From NCBI GenBank assembly GCA_015680685.1, contig MNCI01034769.1, positions 955,604-1,019,603 of the forward strand: a stretch of 64,000 nt of DNA, in the 5' to 3' direction. How positions within the stretch are numbered: the first letter of the stretch is position 1; each line of letters opens with the position of its first letter. Below, one piece after another: positions 23,212 to 34,803 of the stretch. The stretch comes from Gnetum montanum (lineage: Eukaryota > Streptophyta > Gnetopsida > Gnetales > Gnetaceae). Under the pieces are notes generated by a model. That model ran no database searches, was not told where the DNA came from, and saw nothing but the letters and a program-made list of their open reading frames with translations. The translations under genes and the position numbers were made by a program.

Positions 23212-23800
23212 TGATGAGAATCTTTCCTTAATCATCCGTACACATCTTGGAGCTCATGTACTACTTCTAGGATTACCAAGTGCATGTTACTTAAGCACTC
23301 CTAGATACGCTATTGGGATGCCAAGTAGTCATACTTAAATGCTCATGATTAAGTCGTACTCATTCTGCATTTAATAATAGGGATAGTAAATGAAGGTAAA
23401 GAAATATTAATTAAGAAAATAATAAATAAAAATAACAATTAAGAAACTATAACTAAGTGAATGCTACAATTATGAAGTAATCTCGATCTTTATTGCCGAT
23501 CATGCGCATGTCCAAGTACATCACACTTGAATAAAGGTTTCATACAATTACAATCATCAAACTACAGGCATGCACTAGGGAAAGAATTGAAAATGGATTA
23601 AAAACTAACAAAAAGATCCTACTCTAATATTGACTTTGACTCCCTTCCTATGTGACCAAATTTGTATTCATAGGCTTACACAGGAATCATGATATCGTAT
23701 ATCTGATATCGTTATCCAGGCTGTGATATCGCATACCCAATATTGTGGATTTGATATCAGCACTTGACAAACCACGATTCATTAACCTGTAACAAAAGTT
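23212..23800 (-). repeat. 5' LTR remnant of element G
   Basis: The minus strand ends TCTCATCA at 23212, like the H LTR. It carries GGTAATCC and AAGATGTGTACGG in the same order as H, an AATAAA near 23495, and a TATA-like CCTATGAATA near 23675. Upstream of that lie several GATATC repeats (about 23685-23760). The outer (U3) boundary could not be placed; about 23800 is a guess. Confidence 0.6.
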
Positions 23801-25897
23801 AGTAGTTAGCATATTGATCTTGGTTATCCTTCTTTCAACATTCTATAGAAAATTCATTGAGGACCTAGTCTGTCCAATGGTTGGTAGGTGAGAGCTAACG
23901 TTTGAAATTTATGATCCATGATTTATAATAGAATAAACAAAGTTGAGGCCTTTTTCATTTTAGGAAATTTCTTATGTAGTTCCTTGCAAGATTATTGAAG
24001 TAGGGCTTGATTTTAATGCAATCTAAATTTTCCTCATGATAGCTACAAGGAGAACACATTAGCACATCACTTTTGGTCCTTGAAGTCAAATAGAATGATA
24101 GGTAAAACCTTCAAATCCATGTCTTTCCATAATGTAGTGTTATTATGCAGTGTGGACACATTGGCTTGGTGGCTTTTTCTTGACATGTATAATGGATATG
24201 ATGTAGACTAGATAGTGGATTCACTTTGGCAAGTAATCTCACTATGAGAATTTCTCAAATTCTTAATGTAATTGATGGTACCACAATTTCCTAATGGTTA
24301 GTTTTATTGTTTAGTTGTTCCAATCATAGTAAGAGTTGTAAATCCTAGAGACTTAGATGTCCCTTAATTCCTATGGCAGAGACCTATCATATGGAAGCTT
24401 ACTAAGAGCTTTCTTTTATCCTAAATTACTCAATGAAAAATAGTGCTTATCCTATTCCTTATGGTAGGATGATCAAATATGATCATCAGAATTTAGTTTG
24501 TTGTTTATAGTTTCCTTAGTTGATGGTTTAAGATTATGATCATCCTAGGGCCAATCCATTAGCCATCCTCAAGTTTGCTACAACATTTAAGTAATTAAAC
24601 TCTATGTTAAGGATACTTGATATTCTTAGATGGCAATGAATATATAGGATGTCTCAGATGTATCATGAAGAAGTTTTTAAAGTGAATTTGACCTTCTCCA
24701 TTAGAATATATGTGCATGCATGTTTCCATAGTGGCATTATGATTTATGAAGTTGGTTAGTGTTATAATTATAAGGTTGAAATAATTAATCTTCCTATGGA
24801 TCTTGTTTGAAAGTTGAATTTTGTGTTGATTCCTTCCCACCAGGATGGACTCATGATCTAAGAATAATAAGTTTGAAATAAACTCAATTGTCCAATGTTT
24901 TATTGGTTATATTGGTGAGATTCCTTAGTCTCAAGGCTAGATGTGGAACTTCAGGTTTTGAAAACTTTTTTGGTTTGCTTTTTGAGACATTACTCTCATG
25001 AAGCATGCTCTTTTCAACATGAGGTTTTTCAAGTCCATCACCAAAGTCAAAAATAAATGCTAGTAATCCTTCAAATTGATTACATAGAAAAAATATTAAC
25101 TCATTGATGTGCATCATATAGTCATTTAGAGGATCTCAACTCGACTTGTAAGAGAGAAGCACATCCTCTTGCATAAGTCTAGGACTATGTAGAAGGACAA
25201 GTCTCTTAGACCCAATAAAGGAATAAATCTAAGAGATGCCCTAGTGATGTTAATCCTTTGATTCTACCTAATCATGTCTTTAGTAATGCATTTACATAAA
25301 TAAATAAGGAATTTTAACATATAGGAATAAAACTTAAAAACTAAAACTGAAGCTAAAACTAATGTATTAATAAAATATTTTGATATAAATGGGCATTATA
25401 ATCATAGAAGATATAATCAAGCTATAGCTAAGAAAAATGATAGTAAAGTATTTAAACAATCATTAATATCCTTGTACTAGTTTACTCTTATTACTCTAAT
25501 TAGGATAGCTTCTTAGGAAAAATTCAATTAACTTTCTTTATGATCATAAAATCTTCCACAAGAAGAAATAATCAGTAATTAGTGATCATATAACACTAAT
25601 ATTATGTTTTAAAAACTATATATAGAAATATTCACAATTTAGAAATTAGTATACAAAACAATGTTTACATGCACACACATCTCTACATAATCTGAACATG
25701 CTTTTGAAGATTCTTAAGAGAAGATAACTAATCTAATACAAAACCATATATATTGCCAAATAAGAATCACCAATAGGATTATTATACAAATAAAGTATAA
25801 AAGGAAATCCATTTGCACACTTCACACTAACAACTTGAAACATATATAATCTTTAATTAGCAAAATTGTTACAAAGGAATTTCTTTAACTCCATTAG

Positions 25898-25937
25898 TAT
25901 ATGCCCTATGTGCCTTGTATATGCCCTATGTGCCTTC
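25898..25937 (+). repeat. 20-bp perfect tandem duplication
   Basis: TATATGCCCTATGTGCCTT is present twice with a 20-bp period. Confidence 0.85.
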
Positions 25938-26170
25938 TTGGGAGTCCACCCCACAAACACAACCATAGAGCCCAATGGTGTGCATATAACCCATTGGCTA
26001 GAACTCTGTATGTCATGCAAGAGCCCATCTTCATTGACGTAACTATAAAGGCCAATGATAGACATCATCATAATCATGCAAGGTCCATTGTTCACAACTC
26101 TATGTATCATGTGGGATTTGTGGACCTTTTGGTATGTGAAAATGTTAAGAGAAATGAAAGACAAGGTTGG

Positions 26171-26193
26171 TTGTGTGTGTGTGTGTATGTGTG
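26171..26193 (+). repeat. GT microsatellite
   Basis: A run of TG dinucleotides with one TA interruption. Confidence 0.85.
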
Positions 26194-26669
26194 ATTGTTG
26201 TGCATGCAGGACAAGGAATAAGAAGGTTTATGGAAGATCAAGGTTATGGACAAGGAATGATGAATTCATCATGCAAAGGAAGGTTGAAGAAATACGTATA
26301 TGAGAAATAGTAAATGTCTTGGTAGAATATGAGAATGCATAGGCAAAGACATCTCTAAGAAATAAAAAACATCTTTCATCAAGCAAAGACATCTGAAACA
26401 CCATAAAATTTCGAGATCCTCTTACTTCACCAAGGTCTTGGAATTCAAGCAAGGGATTTCCATAAGTGCGGCATCACGACAGTTGGCAGGAAATGAATGC
26501 ACTGTCTAGACTGGCAAGTTTTCTACCTCTAGCGCTAATAGGCCCGATGGACTCTCCGACCTGCCCACATGGGTGATTCACCCGATTGACAATCTACTCA
26601 GAAACCATGCATGGAGTTGTCGACGATGTTCAGGATGGGCTGAACACTTCGGTAAGTTTTCTAGTGGAA

Positions 26670-27180
26670 AAGTATGCTACGCTAAACTATGCTACGTAGT
26701 GTAGAAAGCCTTCAAAACATCGAGCAAATTTCTGAATACAAGTTTTAGCAAGATGTTCTCGCAAAATCAAAGTCAGAAATCAGCCAATGTAGGTTTCTAC
26801 GCTATGCTACACTACACAACGTAGCAAGGGTAAAACAAGCAAAGTTTTCTTATCATAGTTTTGACAGAAGTGCAGATTACATTGGTTGCTACACTATGGT
26901 ACGCTATGTAGCATAGCATAGCATAGCGAATATGCATGTTGAAGAAATGCTCCAGAAGTTCACCTCGGATGTGCCAAGACTTTCAGCAAAAGGCTAGTGA
27001 CTTCAACATAAGTTTCTTTTCCAAACTAATGGCTATGCTGTGCTACGCTACATAGCATAGCACAACATTGAAAGTAGCTATGCTATGCCAACGTGCTATG
27101 CTAAACAGCGTAGCACGCAGCTACACTATGCCAACCTACTACGTTGCACAACATAGCATAGTGTAGCAAAGCAGCTACAC
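26670..27180. repeat. CTACGCTATG palindromic repeat array in the B LTR
   Basis: The area is dense in alternating GCTACGCTATG and CATAGCATAGC phrases, several as perfect inverted pairs around short loops (for example near 26905-26930 and 27040-27170). The transcript could fold into many hairpins. Matching arrays occur in D and F. Confidence 0.75.
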
Positions 27181-27347
27181 CACTTCAAGGTGCTTCATTT
27201 CTCACTTGCATTGTTAGCATGAGTAGTTTCGATAGCGTAGAAAGTTCGCGACCAGCATTGCATGCCTTTGTATTACGGACACGTCAGCATCACATGGGGT
27301 CCAGGACACATGGTGTCCAAGCCTTATTTATCGCCTACTCCTAGCCA

Positions 27348-27355
27348 TATAAATA
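27348..27355 (+). promoter_or_regulatory. TATA box of the B LTR
   Basis: TATAAATA lies at the same relative position as in A, C and D, about 590 bp before the LTR end. Confidence 0.65.
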
Positions 27356-27946
27356 CCCCTACAAGCAATGCTCAAAGGGTTGGAAAATTTTAGCAGTTGG
27401 CAATTTTTTTTGTTGAAGAAATTTGTTGGCAAGTTTGGAAATTGTTGGCATTCCATGTTGGAATTTGGTATTGGCTCTTTGCATTGGCACTTTTGCACTG
27501 TTAGGCTTTAATTTTTCACTCAAAAGCATAGTTGAGGCATTCTGAGCGTTCTAGTCATTCTTGAACTCTCTATGTGCTTCCAGCATTATATAACTTCTTA
27601 TACACTCCAAACAAGCAAGAGAATCAAACCCACAACTTTATGGTGGTGCATTTTCTTATCCTAGTTTATTTTGTTATTTCTCCATTGTTATTGCTGTTTA
27701 GCATTATTTTCTACATTCCTAAATTTATTAATCATCGATTTTGCCTCATGCATCTTACATTTAAAATAATGTTTACATAAGGTTAATTTACACTGATTAA
27801 GTCCCTGTCTGATTGACCAGAATGTTCAGGGAGCCCCACTTCCATTTTATCTAGCACAACCCTTGCACAGATTTGAGGTTGAAACTATTCGCCTGACAAC
27901 CTCTTGGTGTTTCCAGCCATCGATTCTTTTGGTCGCTACAGTTTTC

Positions 27947-27964
27947 TTGTGCTAGAAAGAGGGC
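27947..27964 (+). other. primer binding site of element B (degenerate)
   Basis: TTGTGCTAGAAAGAGGGC lies 6 bp after the LTR end, in line with TGGCGCTAGAAGGAGGGC of C. Confidence 0.6.
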
Positions 27965-28173
27965 ATTTTAGTGCTTTATGGGTGGTCCTACATGCTCTTT
28001 GTACCTCGTTACCTATCAGCATAAAAATGACACCCTTGCGATTTTTTACGCACCATGTGGTATAGGCTGGTCACAATGATGGTTCCTTTGGAACCCTGCA
28101 GGACAGAAAGCCTTCGATTGCCACTTGATCTCTTTGTTTTCTTCGTTTGCAAACCATTTTCAGCCTCACAAAA

Positions 28174-28986
28174 ATGATTTCTTCAACCACCGCTATAGTT
28201 ACCTCTAACCTTGAGCTCCCCTTTTTGGTTAAGGTCACCATAGGTGCTAAGCAACCACCTAGCCCAGTGCGAGAACTATGTCGATCTCTCAGGATCCAAA
28301 ATTGATCACCTAAGAGCTTGGCAGAGCATATCAAGCTTTACAATTTTCTCTACGCTAAGGTCCAGAAAAATCTACCCTTGGATGCCCAAGAACTCGAAGA
28401 AAAATGTAACTTCGACTTCATTTACCACAATGGGAGGGAATTTATTTTCACTCCTGGTGTTTCCATTCCTCTCACGCAAATGTATCAGTGGATCTTAGAT
28501 CAGTTGATACATATAACTAGACCTAGGAAGCCACGATACACGGTGTCTCACTATGACGAGGCTTTCCAAGACTGACAAGAGGATGTGGATTCCCAATCTA
28601 AGGGTGGGGGTTGAACTAACCCTGCGACTATCCCTCCCGCTCCGTCCTCTTGGTCAAACCCACGTTTCGCGACTACTCCCTTTGTGACTACGTCTAATTT
28701 GTCGCAACCCATGGTTTCATTGGAAATGGGTAGCCATGCCATGCACTCGGCGTATCAGCACGCCTATTCCTCCATCTCATTTCCAGGCACTACCCCCCAC
28801 AATCATTTCCCCAATCCATGCTTGCATTGTACCATGCACCGATCATGGCTACCTTGCGCTACGTCCATATAGTTCCTACATCACAGTTGCACATAGTCTT
28901 TGCATTCATTTTGGCATCTACAGCTATTTCGTCATCAGTGGTGGGTCCATCCCTAACCATGTGGTGGATCCCATTCACTTCCCCCC
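28174..28986 (+). pseudogene. gag of element B, N-terminal part
   Basis: The ATG at 28174 (MISSTTAIVTSNLELPFLV) matches the start of D at 50544. The block LYNFLYAKVQKNLPLDAQEL and FIYHNGREFIFTPGVSIPL follows, then QMYQWILDQL. The later part is Ser/Thr/Pro-rich, with a histidine-tyrosine-rich repeat region. One early TGA and a later TGA interrupt it. It breaks at 28986, where element C was inserted; the rest of this gag is at 45470. Confidence 0.7.
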
Positions 28987-30515
28987 TGAAACACTGTGAA
29001 AATTTCGAGGCCTCAACGGTTTAGCAAAATCTTGCAACTAAGGCAAGGATTTGCGACAAGTCACGGCTCAGCAAGTTCCCTTTCCAGCTAAGGGTCTGTT
29101 ATCCCATGCTACAAAGCACAGTGTAATAAACTCTAGAGGATAGAACAAGACAAGGGGTGCACGACGGTAAGCCTTCAACTTTGCAAGTTTTCTATGTTTC
29201 GAAAATCTTAACTTTTGGCATATTATGCCGCATTATGCAACATAGCGTAATGTAGCATAACGCAGTGTAATACCAGAAGATAGTCCATCGCAACAATAGA
29301 GATGGAAAGATTCAAGACCTCTATGGTCCAGCAAAATTTCAAGGCTTAAGCAATGATCTGCAGCATGCTGCACATTTCAGCAAGTTTTCTTTTTTGGATA
29401 AGGGCCTATTTTGCTACATTACACAGTGTAGCATAATAAACCTCAGAAGGACTAAACAAAAACAAAGGAAGCACAGCGATAACACTTCAATTTTTTGTAG
29501 GTTCACTATTTTACGCTAAATTATGCTATGCAGCGTAATCTAGCATGACGCAGCTTAATACAAGCAATGACAGAGATAGCACAATTCAGGCATCAATAGT
29601 TCATACATCACAATATGCTCTCTAGCATATTGCAGCATAACCAAAGAACATTTTGTTGCCAAAGCTCCAGCAAAAGTGGTTTACGATGCATTATGCTTCA
29701 AAGCGTAATGGAGCGTGGAATCACACACTTCAAACACAAACACACCAATTCAACAACATCTTGTAGGTTCAGGACACGTGTCATGTAAATCACATTTTTC
29801 TCCTGATCCTAACCTTATAAATATTCTAGTTGACAAAGATCAAAGGGTTGGAAAAAATTTCTCTGAACAAGGAAAAATTTTCTCCATTAGCAATTCTCTT
29901 TCATCAGCAATCGTTGACAACTCTTGGAAAAGATTGACAAGAGAGAAAAAGAGGATTAGCGATCGTAAGAACATCGAAAGTGATTGGCAAGAATCCTTGA
30001 TTAGAAACAGCCAGTTAACAGATATTCTGCTTCGGGTCTGACTTCCTTGCGCCCAGATTAGCTAGAACAAGGTAGATCGACCTTTTCTTGTTTTATCTTT
30101 AAATAGCTTGCTCGTTGTTGGCACGTGCTTCATCTAAACCGAAGTCCGCCTGTAATCATTGTATCCAACATATTTTGTTCATAAGTTAAATCCCAGATCT
30201 TGGGATTGCATGCTCTCTAAATCCGATTTCCTGTGTCCTATCTATACAGATTTTGCAATCGCTTTAAATCATTTACATCGTTTCAATTACCTTCGAGATT
30301 AACGATATTATATCTCCTCATAAAAATTGTCATTTTGTCATCCAATTATTATAGAATTTTTACTGATTAAGTAAGTACCTATCTGATCGACAAGACCATT
30401 CAGGGAACCTCAGATTTATCTTCTCCAATATAGCCCTCACACGGATCCGGGGTTGGAACTGTGTACATGGAAATCCGCTTGGTATTTCTAGCAACCAACA
30501 TTTTTCTTTGTTACA
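28987..30515 (+). repeat. 5' LTR of element C (1529 bp)
   Basis: It starts TGAAACACTGTG and ends GTTACA. It carries its own set of short repeats (CATAACGCAGCGTAAT-like, about 29100-29700) rather than the CTACGCTATG type of B and D. The first 543 bp align with the truncated 3' LTR at 44927. Confidence 0.85.
29775..29823 (+). promoter_or_regulatory. G-box plus TATA box in the C LTR
   Basis: A 10-bp palindrome GACACGTGTC (core 29775-29780) lies 41 bp upstream of TATAAATA (29816-29823), the same arrangement as in the A LTR. Confidence 0.65.
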
Positions 30516-30521
30516 GTTTTC

Positions 30522-30539
30522 TGGCGCTAGAAGGAGGGC
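30522..30539 (+). other. primer binding site of element C
   Basis: TGGCGCTAGAAGGAGGGC begins 6 bp after the LTR end. It is the best-preserved copy in the window. The TGGCGC start is typical of Tat and Athila elements, often reported as complementary to tRNA-Asp; the precise tRNA is not established here. Confidence 0.7.
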
Positions 30540-30771
30540 CTTCATATCCGATCTGCACTTTACGGGTAGTCTTGTAAGCTGTCTATACCCATTGTTGGTC
30601 AACGTAAATGTAATACCTCTGTGGTTGTTTACAAGATTGTGTGGTGCAGATCAATCACTTCGATGATTCCTTTGGAATCCTACAAGATAGAAAGCCTCGA
30701 TTATTGCCTTAGTTTGCCTTTTCCCTTGTGATCTTTATCCTTATCATCATTACTCCCAAACCACATAGAGA

Positions 30772-33255
30772 ATGGCTACATCAACCACCACTATTAACAC
30801 TGCCAACCTCTAAAATCCTTGGACCATGCAAGTTACGCCTCCTGTGGTCGAGCTGCCAACTAGTCCAGTTCGACTACGCTGCTCCCTCAGGCTTCAAAAC
30901 AAAGAGCCTAAGGGACACGCTCAGCGCAGGGAACACTATAATTTCCTCTATGCTAAACTTGTAGCAAACCTGCCCATGTATCCACAAGAACTCGAAGAAA
31001 AATGAGAATACGAGTTCATGTACTGCAACAGGAAGGAATTTATTCCTTCACATAACACTGCTGTACCCTTGACAAATCAAAAATAGTGAATCCTGGATCA
31101 AATGTTGATGGCTAGGACATCGACAGAACAAAGAGAGGAGTTGTTCTATGATGAAACACTTTATGACAGGCAAGACGATCTAGACTCCCACTCTGAGGGA
31201 GACAATCATGCTGATTTCGCCATGGCCCCTCCCTCCATAACGTCCTTCGTAAATCCATTGTTCATGGTTACCATACCCTTGACATTATCTAATACTAACC
31301 GAGTCCCGCACTCACCCCACCTACATTTTCTCTCTCCGACTATCCTTCTGGGTGGCAACCCATCGCAAATCATTCCTCAGTAGGTGTAATTACCTAATCC
31401 ATCTCAGCATGCACCTGTGCCCATGTCATTGCATGTACACGTGATACCTACTTTGCAATTACATACAACACCCACCTTCATCCTGACTTACACGATAGGG
31501 CCCGCCACTACAGCATGGTGGGTTCCAAACATGCCTCTTGTTGTGCATCCTACACAGATGTCCCATCTCCCCCTTCATCAAAGCTAGGTCCCACGGGTGC
31601 TAAACCCCATTACAGGATCATTGTTTGTGCCCCCAGCCACACAAACAACGTATCCAATGGCACAGCCGACGGTGGCTGTCCCTATTTCACCACCTAGTGT
31701 GGCTCCTCCTGTCATTCCATAAACAACCTCTCCATGCACAGGTCTGGATCAAGCCTTCCAGCTTATCCAGACCCTTACGGAGAAAATTAAATGCCTCAAG
31801 GCTACTGGTTCTAACACAGTACAAGTCATGTATTTTTACCATGACGATCCTATTAGTCCGGTAGTGCTTGTTCTATCATTGCCTACTGGGATGCCACTCC
31901 CCCATTTTACGAAATAAAATGGGGAAGGCGATCCCAATGCCCATTTAGTTACTTTTAGGTCAAAATCGTTGCTATTGCAACAATGGCCACATACTATCAT
32001 CCGTGACTTTGCTATGTCCCTAATGGTTAAAGCTCTAGACTGGTATCGAGCACTCCCATGTGCTTCCATTTCAACTTTGGAGGAGTTGTTAACTCAGTTT
32101 GTAACTCATTTCAAGTGCAACCTGAAGCTGGAAGTCACACTAGACTAGCTCATGGGAGTCAAGAAAGACCCACTCGAGTCAGTTCAAAAGTTTATACAGC
32201 GGTGGAGCGCCACCTTGAAGGAAATCCATGAACCCATCATGGAGGCCCATCTATTGGCAATCTTCAAGGGGGTAGTTAACGACTTTATCAAGTCTAAGCT
32301 ATACTACCTAGCTCCCTGCTCCCTTAGCCAAGCCTTTTCTTAGACTAAGAGCATCCAAGATGCGACAGAGGCTAGCAAAGAACCGATGTATGTGGTCTAC
32401 AAAAATGCCCACAACAAGGGTAAGGACAAAGGCAAAGCTACAACAATGACAGTAGCGGCGGTTGTCGAGGGGGCCAAGAAGAAAAACAATAACAATAAAA
32501 CATCTGCGGAGCCTGCTGAGCCTACAACTAGCTCAAACAGTGCCAATCAAGAAACTCCTTCCGCCCCTGAAGCACCTCTGTAGCCGAGGCCTAAATTTGA
32601 GTGTAAGGATCACTCAAACTACATGACCCTACCTGTAAAGCCTTCAAAACTTCTGAAGCAATTATTGGGAACTGGCCACATCCGACATAAGACGGTGCCC
32701 GAAGAAGCTCTAAAATGCCACAGGTGCCATTGTGAGCTACTCAAGAACCCCTCCTTGGCCCAACCTAATGAACCGCCAGTCCCCAAGAACTTCAGGCTGG
32801 ATTGGTTTTGTGACTACCATCAATTGTGTGGTCATGACACGGATTACTGCTGGGCATTGAAAGATGACATTCAATGTATGATCGATCAAGGTGACCTGAT
32901 CTTAGATAGCAGCAACCCGGTTCGTTCGAAAAACCAACCCATGCATGTGTACCAGGACTCGTTAAACATGAATAACGCAGGGTACACTATCAACATAGTG
33001 GGTATGGAGAGCAATAACCAGGCAAAGCTGAAGCAATCCTTTGTGTTGTGTGTGCCTCCTCGCCCGCCTCAGATGATAAACCTATCAACATTGACAGGTG
33101 TGGCTCAGCGACAACCTTTCATCCTCCGAGTCTCGTTTCCTACCCTCATTCTGCACCCCACTACTAGTAAAGCCATGGCCCAATCCACACCCATACCTAG
33201 GGCACCCTTCATCATCAGGATGCCAAAGCAGTCAGTTGCTCCTGCTATGCAGTAG
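30772..33255 (+). pseudogene. gag of element C
   Basis: The ATG at 30772 (MATSTTTINTANL) is in the same place as in B and D. The order is: N-terminal block YNFLYAKLVANLPM; a Pro/Thr/His-rich linker; a capsid core around 31830-32340 with HFTK, GEGDPNAHLV, LMVKALDWY and VQKFIQRWSATLKEIHEPI; a Lys/Asn-rich basic segment (about 32400-32500); and a zinc-binding segment with FCDYHQLCGHDTDYC followed by LKDDIQCMIDQG near 32810. The C-H-C-GH-C form is the usual Tat gag variant (C..H...GH.T..C). The last 210 codons (32623-33255) are open; the core has frameshifts near 31860-31920. Confidence 0.8.
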
Positions 33256-33499
33256 AAAATCTCTAAGTTAACACCCCAATCACAACTTAACAGGAAAAGA
33301 GAAGGGTGTATGACAGGTAACATAGCCAAGAACTGATTTACGCTAGGGCTTCCCAAGCCTACACCCCTTGCCTTGGTGCCCTTGGCCCCACCTTCTTCTA
33401 AAAAAGGCGACGTTACGCAAACGTGGCTACCTTCTCCCTCTCCAAGAAAATACAACCCTCAGCTAGAAGTCGTTCCACCCCGAGAAATCAGTCTCCTAG

Positions 33500-34434
33500 G
33501 ATGAATGGAAGAAGAGAAGGGTAACAAACAACCAAATCATGGGCATGATCTCCTTGACATTTTTACGCAAGTCAAGCAGGCTCTCAAATAGAAAAATACA
33601 ACGCTAAGCCTATACAACTTGTTAATGACATCCCAAAAGCATCGTGAAGCCATGGTTCACATGCTAACGTCCATACCGGTGGACAAAAACTTGCTAGTAG
33701 ATGAAGAAGAAATCCATTCGGTCATGCTCCCTCACACTGCTAAAAAACTACAATCTCCCCAATTGACATTTCATGACAAGTTCATTAAGGATGACCCGGA
33801 GAAGGATCAGGTAATAATAGTTCCCATGTTCATCACTATTCAGGTTGGCCAGTACAGAATCCGGAGAGTACACGTGGATGACGGGGCCGCTCAATGTCAT
33901 CCCATTTCCTATAGTGGACAAACTGGGTTTGCTCGACCAAATCAATCCCACAACAACATGTCTAAAATCATTTAACGGGGTAGGAGTGCAAGTTAAGGGA
34001 ACAGTGCACATCAATTTCATAGTAGGGGATCAATTCCCCATAAATGCAGTGTTCATCATCATCAAGGAAATGCCCAGCTTCAATCTAATCTTAGGGAGGT
34101 CTTGGTTAGCTCAATTAAGGGCCGTTTCATCACCCATTCATCAAGAAATCCACTTTCCCTATGCAGGAGGGGAAGTGATCATCTATGGTGATAAGATGAC
34201 CACTTAAGCAGTTAACAACATAGAAATGGAACAAGGGTCAGAGGTTGAGGTTCCCGAAGACCAAACCCTTGCCCCAACAATTGAATAGGCTAACACAGTG
34301 GTTGATGAAAGCTTGACTTGGGCTGAACTACCTTTCTAGGGAGAAAATGGTAGCATAGAGGAATGCTATAATAAGCCTTCTCACCTGTACGGATCGCCAA
34401 ACCTAAAAACAATCAAGAAACAATTACAAAGCTA
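33500..34434 (+). pseudogene. protease of element C
   Basis: The segment between REISLLG at about 33500 and the core shows SLYNLLMTS and HREAMVHMLTSI. The retropepsin core is RIRRVHVDDGA near 33870, where a frameshift occurs, then NVIPFPIVDKLGLLDQI, FNLILGRSWLAQL and SSPIHQEIHFPYAGGEV in the next frame (33845-34207). The tail is acidic. Instead of the common DTG/DSG, the active site reads D-D-G-A, as in B and D, so this is a family trait rather than a mutation in one copy. One TAA at 34205 and another stop interrupt the tail. Confidence 0.75.
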
Positions 34435-34549
34435 GCAAATGAACATATTAGCATAACATGTTGTATCAGTCCACATTGTTTACTATTATGCAGTTTACAC
34501 CCTTCCTTGTGTTGCATTATCCTTTGATGCTGAAGATGACAATGGCCTG

Positions 34550-34690
34550 AAATGGCCTTAAACTAGTGACGACCCACCATGGCCTAAAACTGGCAAATGT
34601 AATTTATCCTTTTATGCTTAAGATGACGATGGCCCGAAATGGCCTTAAACTAGTGATAGGCCGCAATGGCCTTAAACTATTTATGACTTG
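34550..34690 (+). repeat. AAACTAGTG repeat block after protease of C
   Basis: Several copies of GGCCYRAAATGGCCTTAAACTAGTGA lie between protease and the end of the antisense gene. They correspond to 54480-54720 in D and the left part of 12845-13765 in A. Confidence 0.75.
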
Positions 34691-34803
34691 CTACATGTTC
34701 CGCTTTATGAAAGATAAAATATTTACTCCAGCCTACATAGGCCAAATTTTTTTTCTCTTTTACTTCATTCCAATATAACAAAATGTTGACCAATATGGCC
34801 ACG

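Larger units (their letters stand above)
21063..23800 (-). mobile_element. Athila-like element G remnant (LTR, leader, gag)
   Basis: On the minus strand, an LTR (about 23800 down to 23212) is followed by a short leader, gag from 23106, and a gag C-terminal region to about 21137. Protease and pol are missing; the element is truncated on the left near 21060. Gag and LTR both match element H, so G is a second, oppositely oriented member of that family. Confidence 0.75.
23801..26393. other. AT-rich DNA with no recognised gene
   Basis: There are only short frames without family resemblance. It contains a 20-bp tandem duplication (25898-25937) and a GT microsatellite (26171-26193). It ends at the LTR of element B. 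Confidence 0.5.
26394..27940 (+). repeat. 5' LTR of element B (1547 bp)
   Basis: It starts TGAAACACCATAAAATTTCG and ends GCTACA. The first 120 bp align with the D LTR (48437) and, reversed, with F (63354). The middle is filled with CTACGCTATG-type palindromic phrases (26670-27180). A TATA box is at 27348-27355; the place of the G-box reads GACACATGGTGTCC. Confidence 0.85.

Noticed and set aside
33105-33455. 116-codon minus-strand frame over the end of gag C
   Set aside because: It is the complement of the Pro/Ser-rich gag tail, not conserved in B or D.
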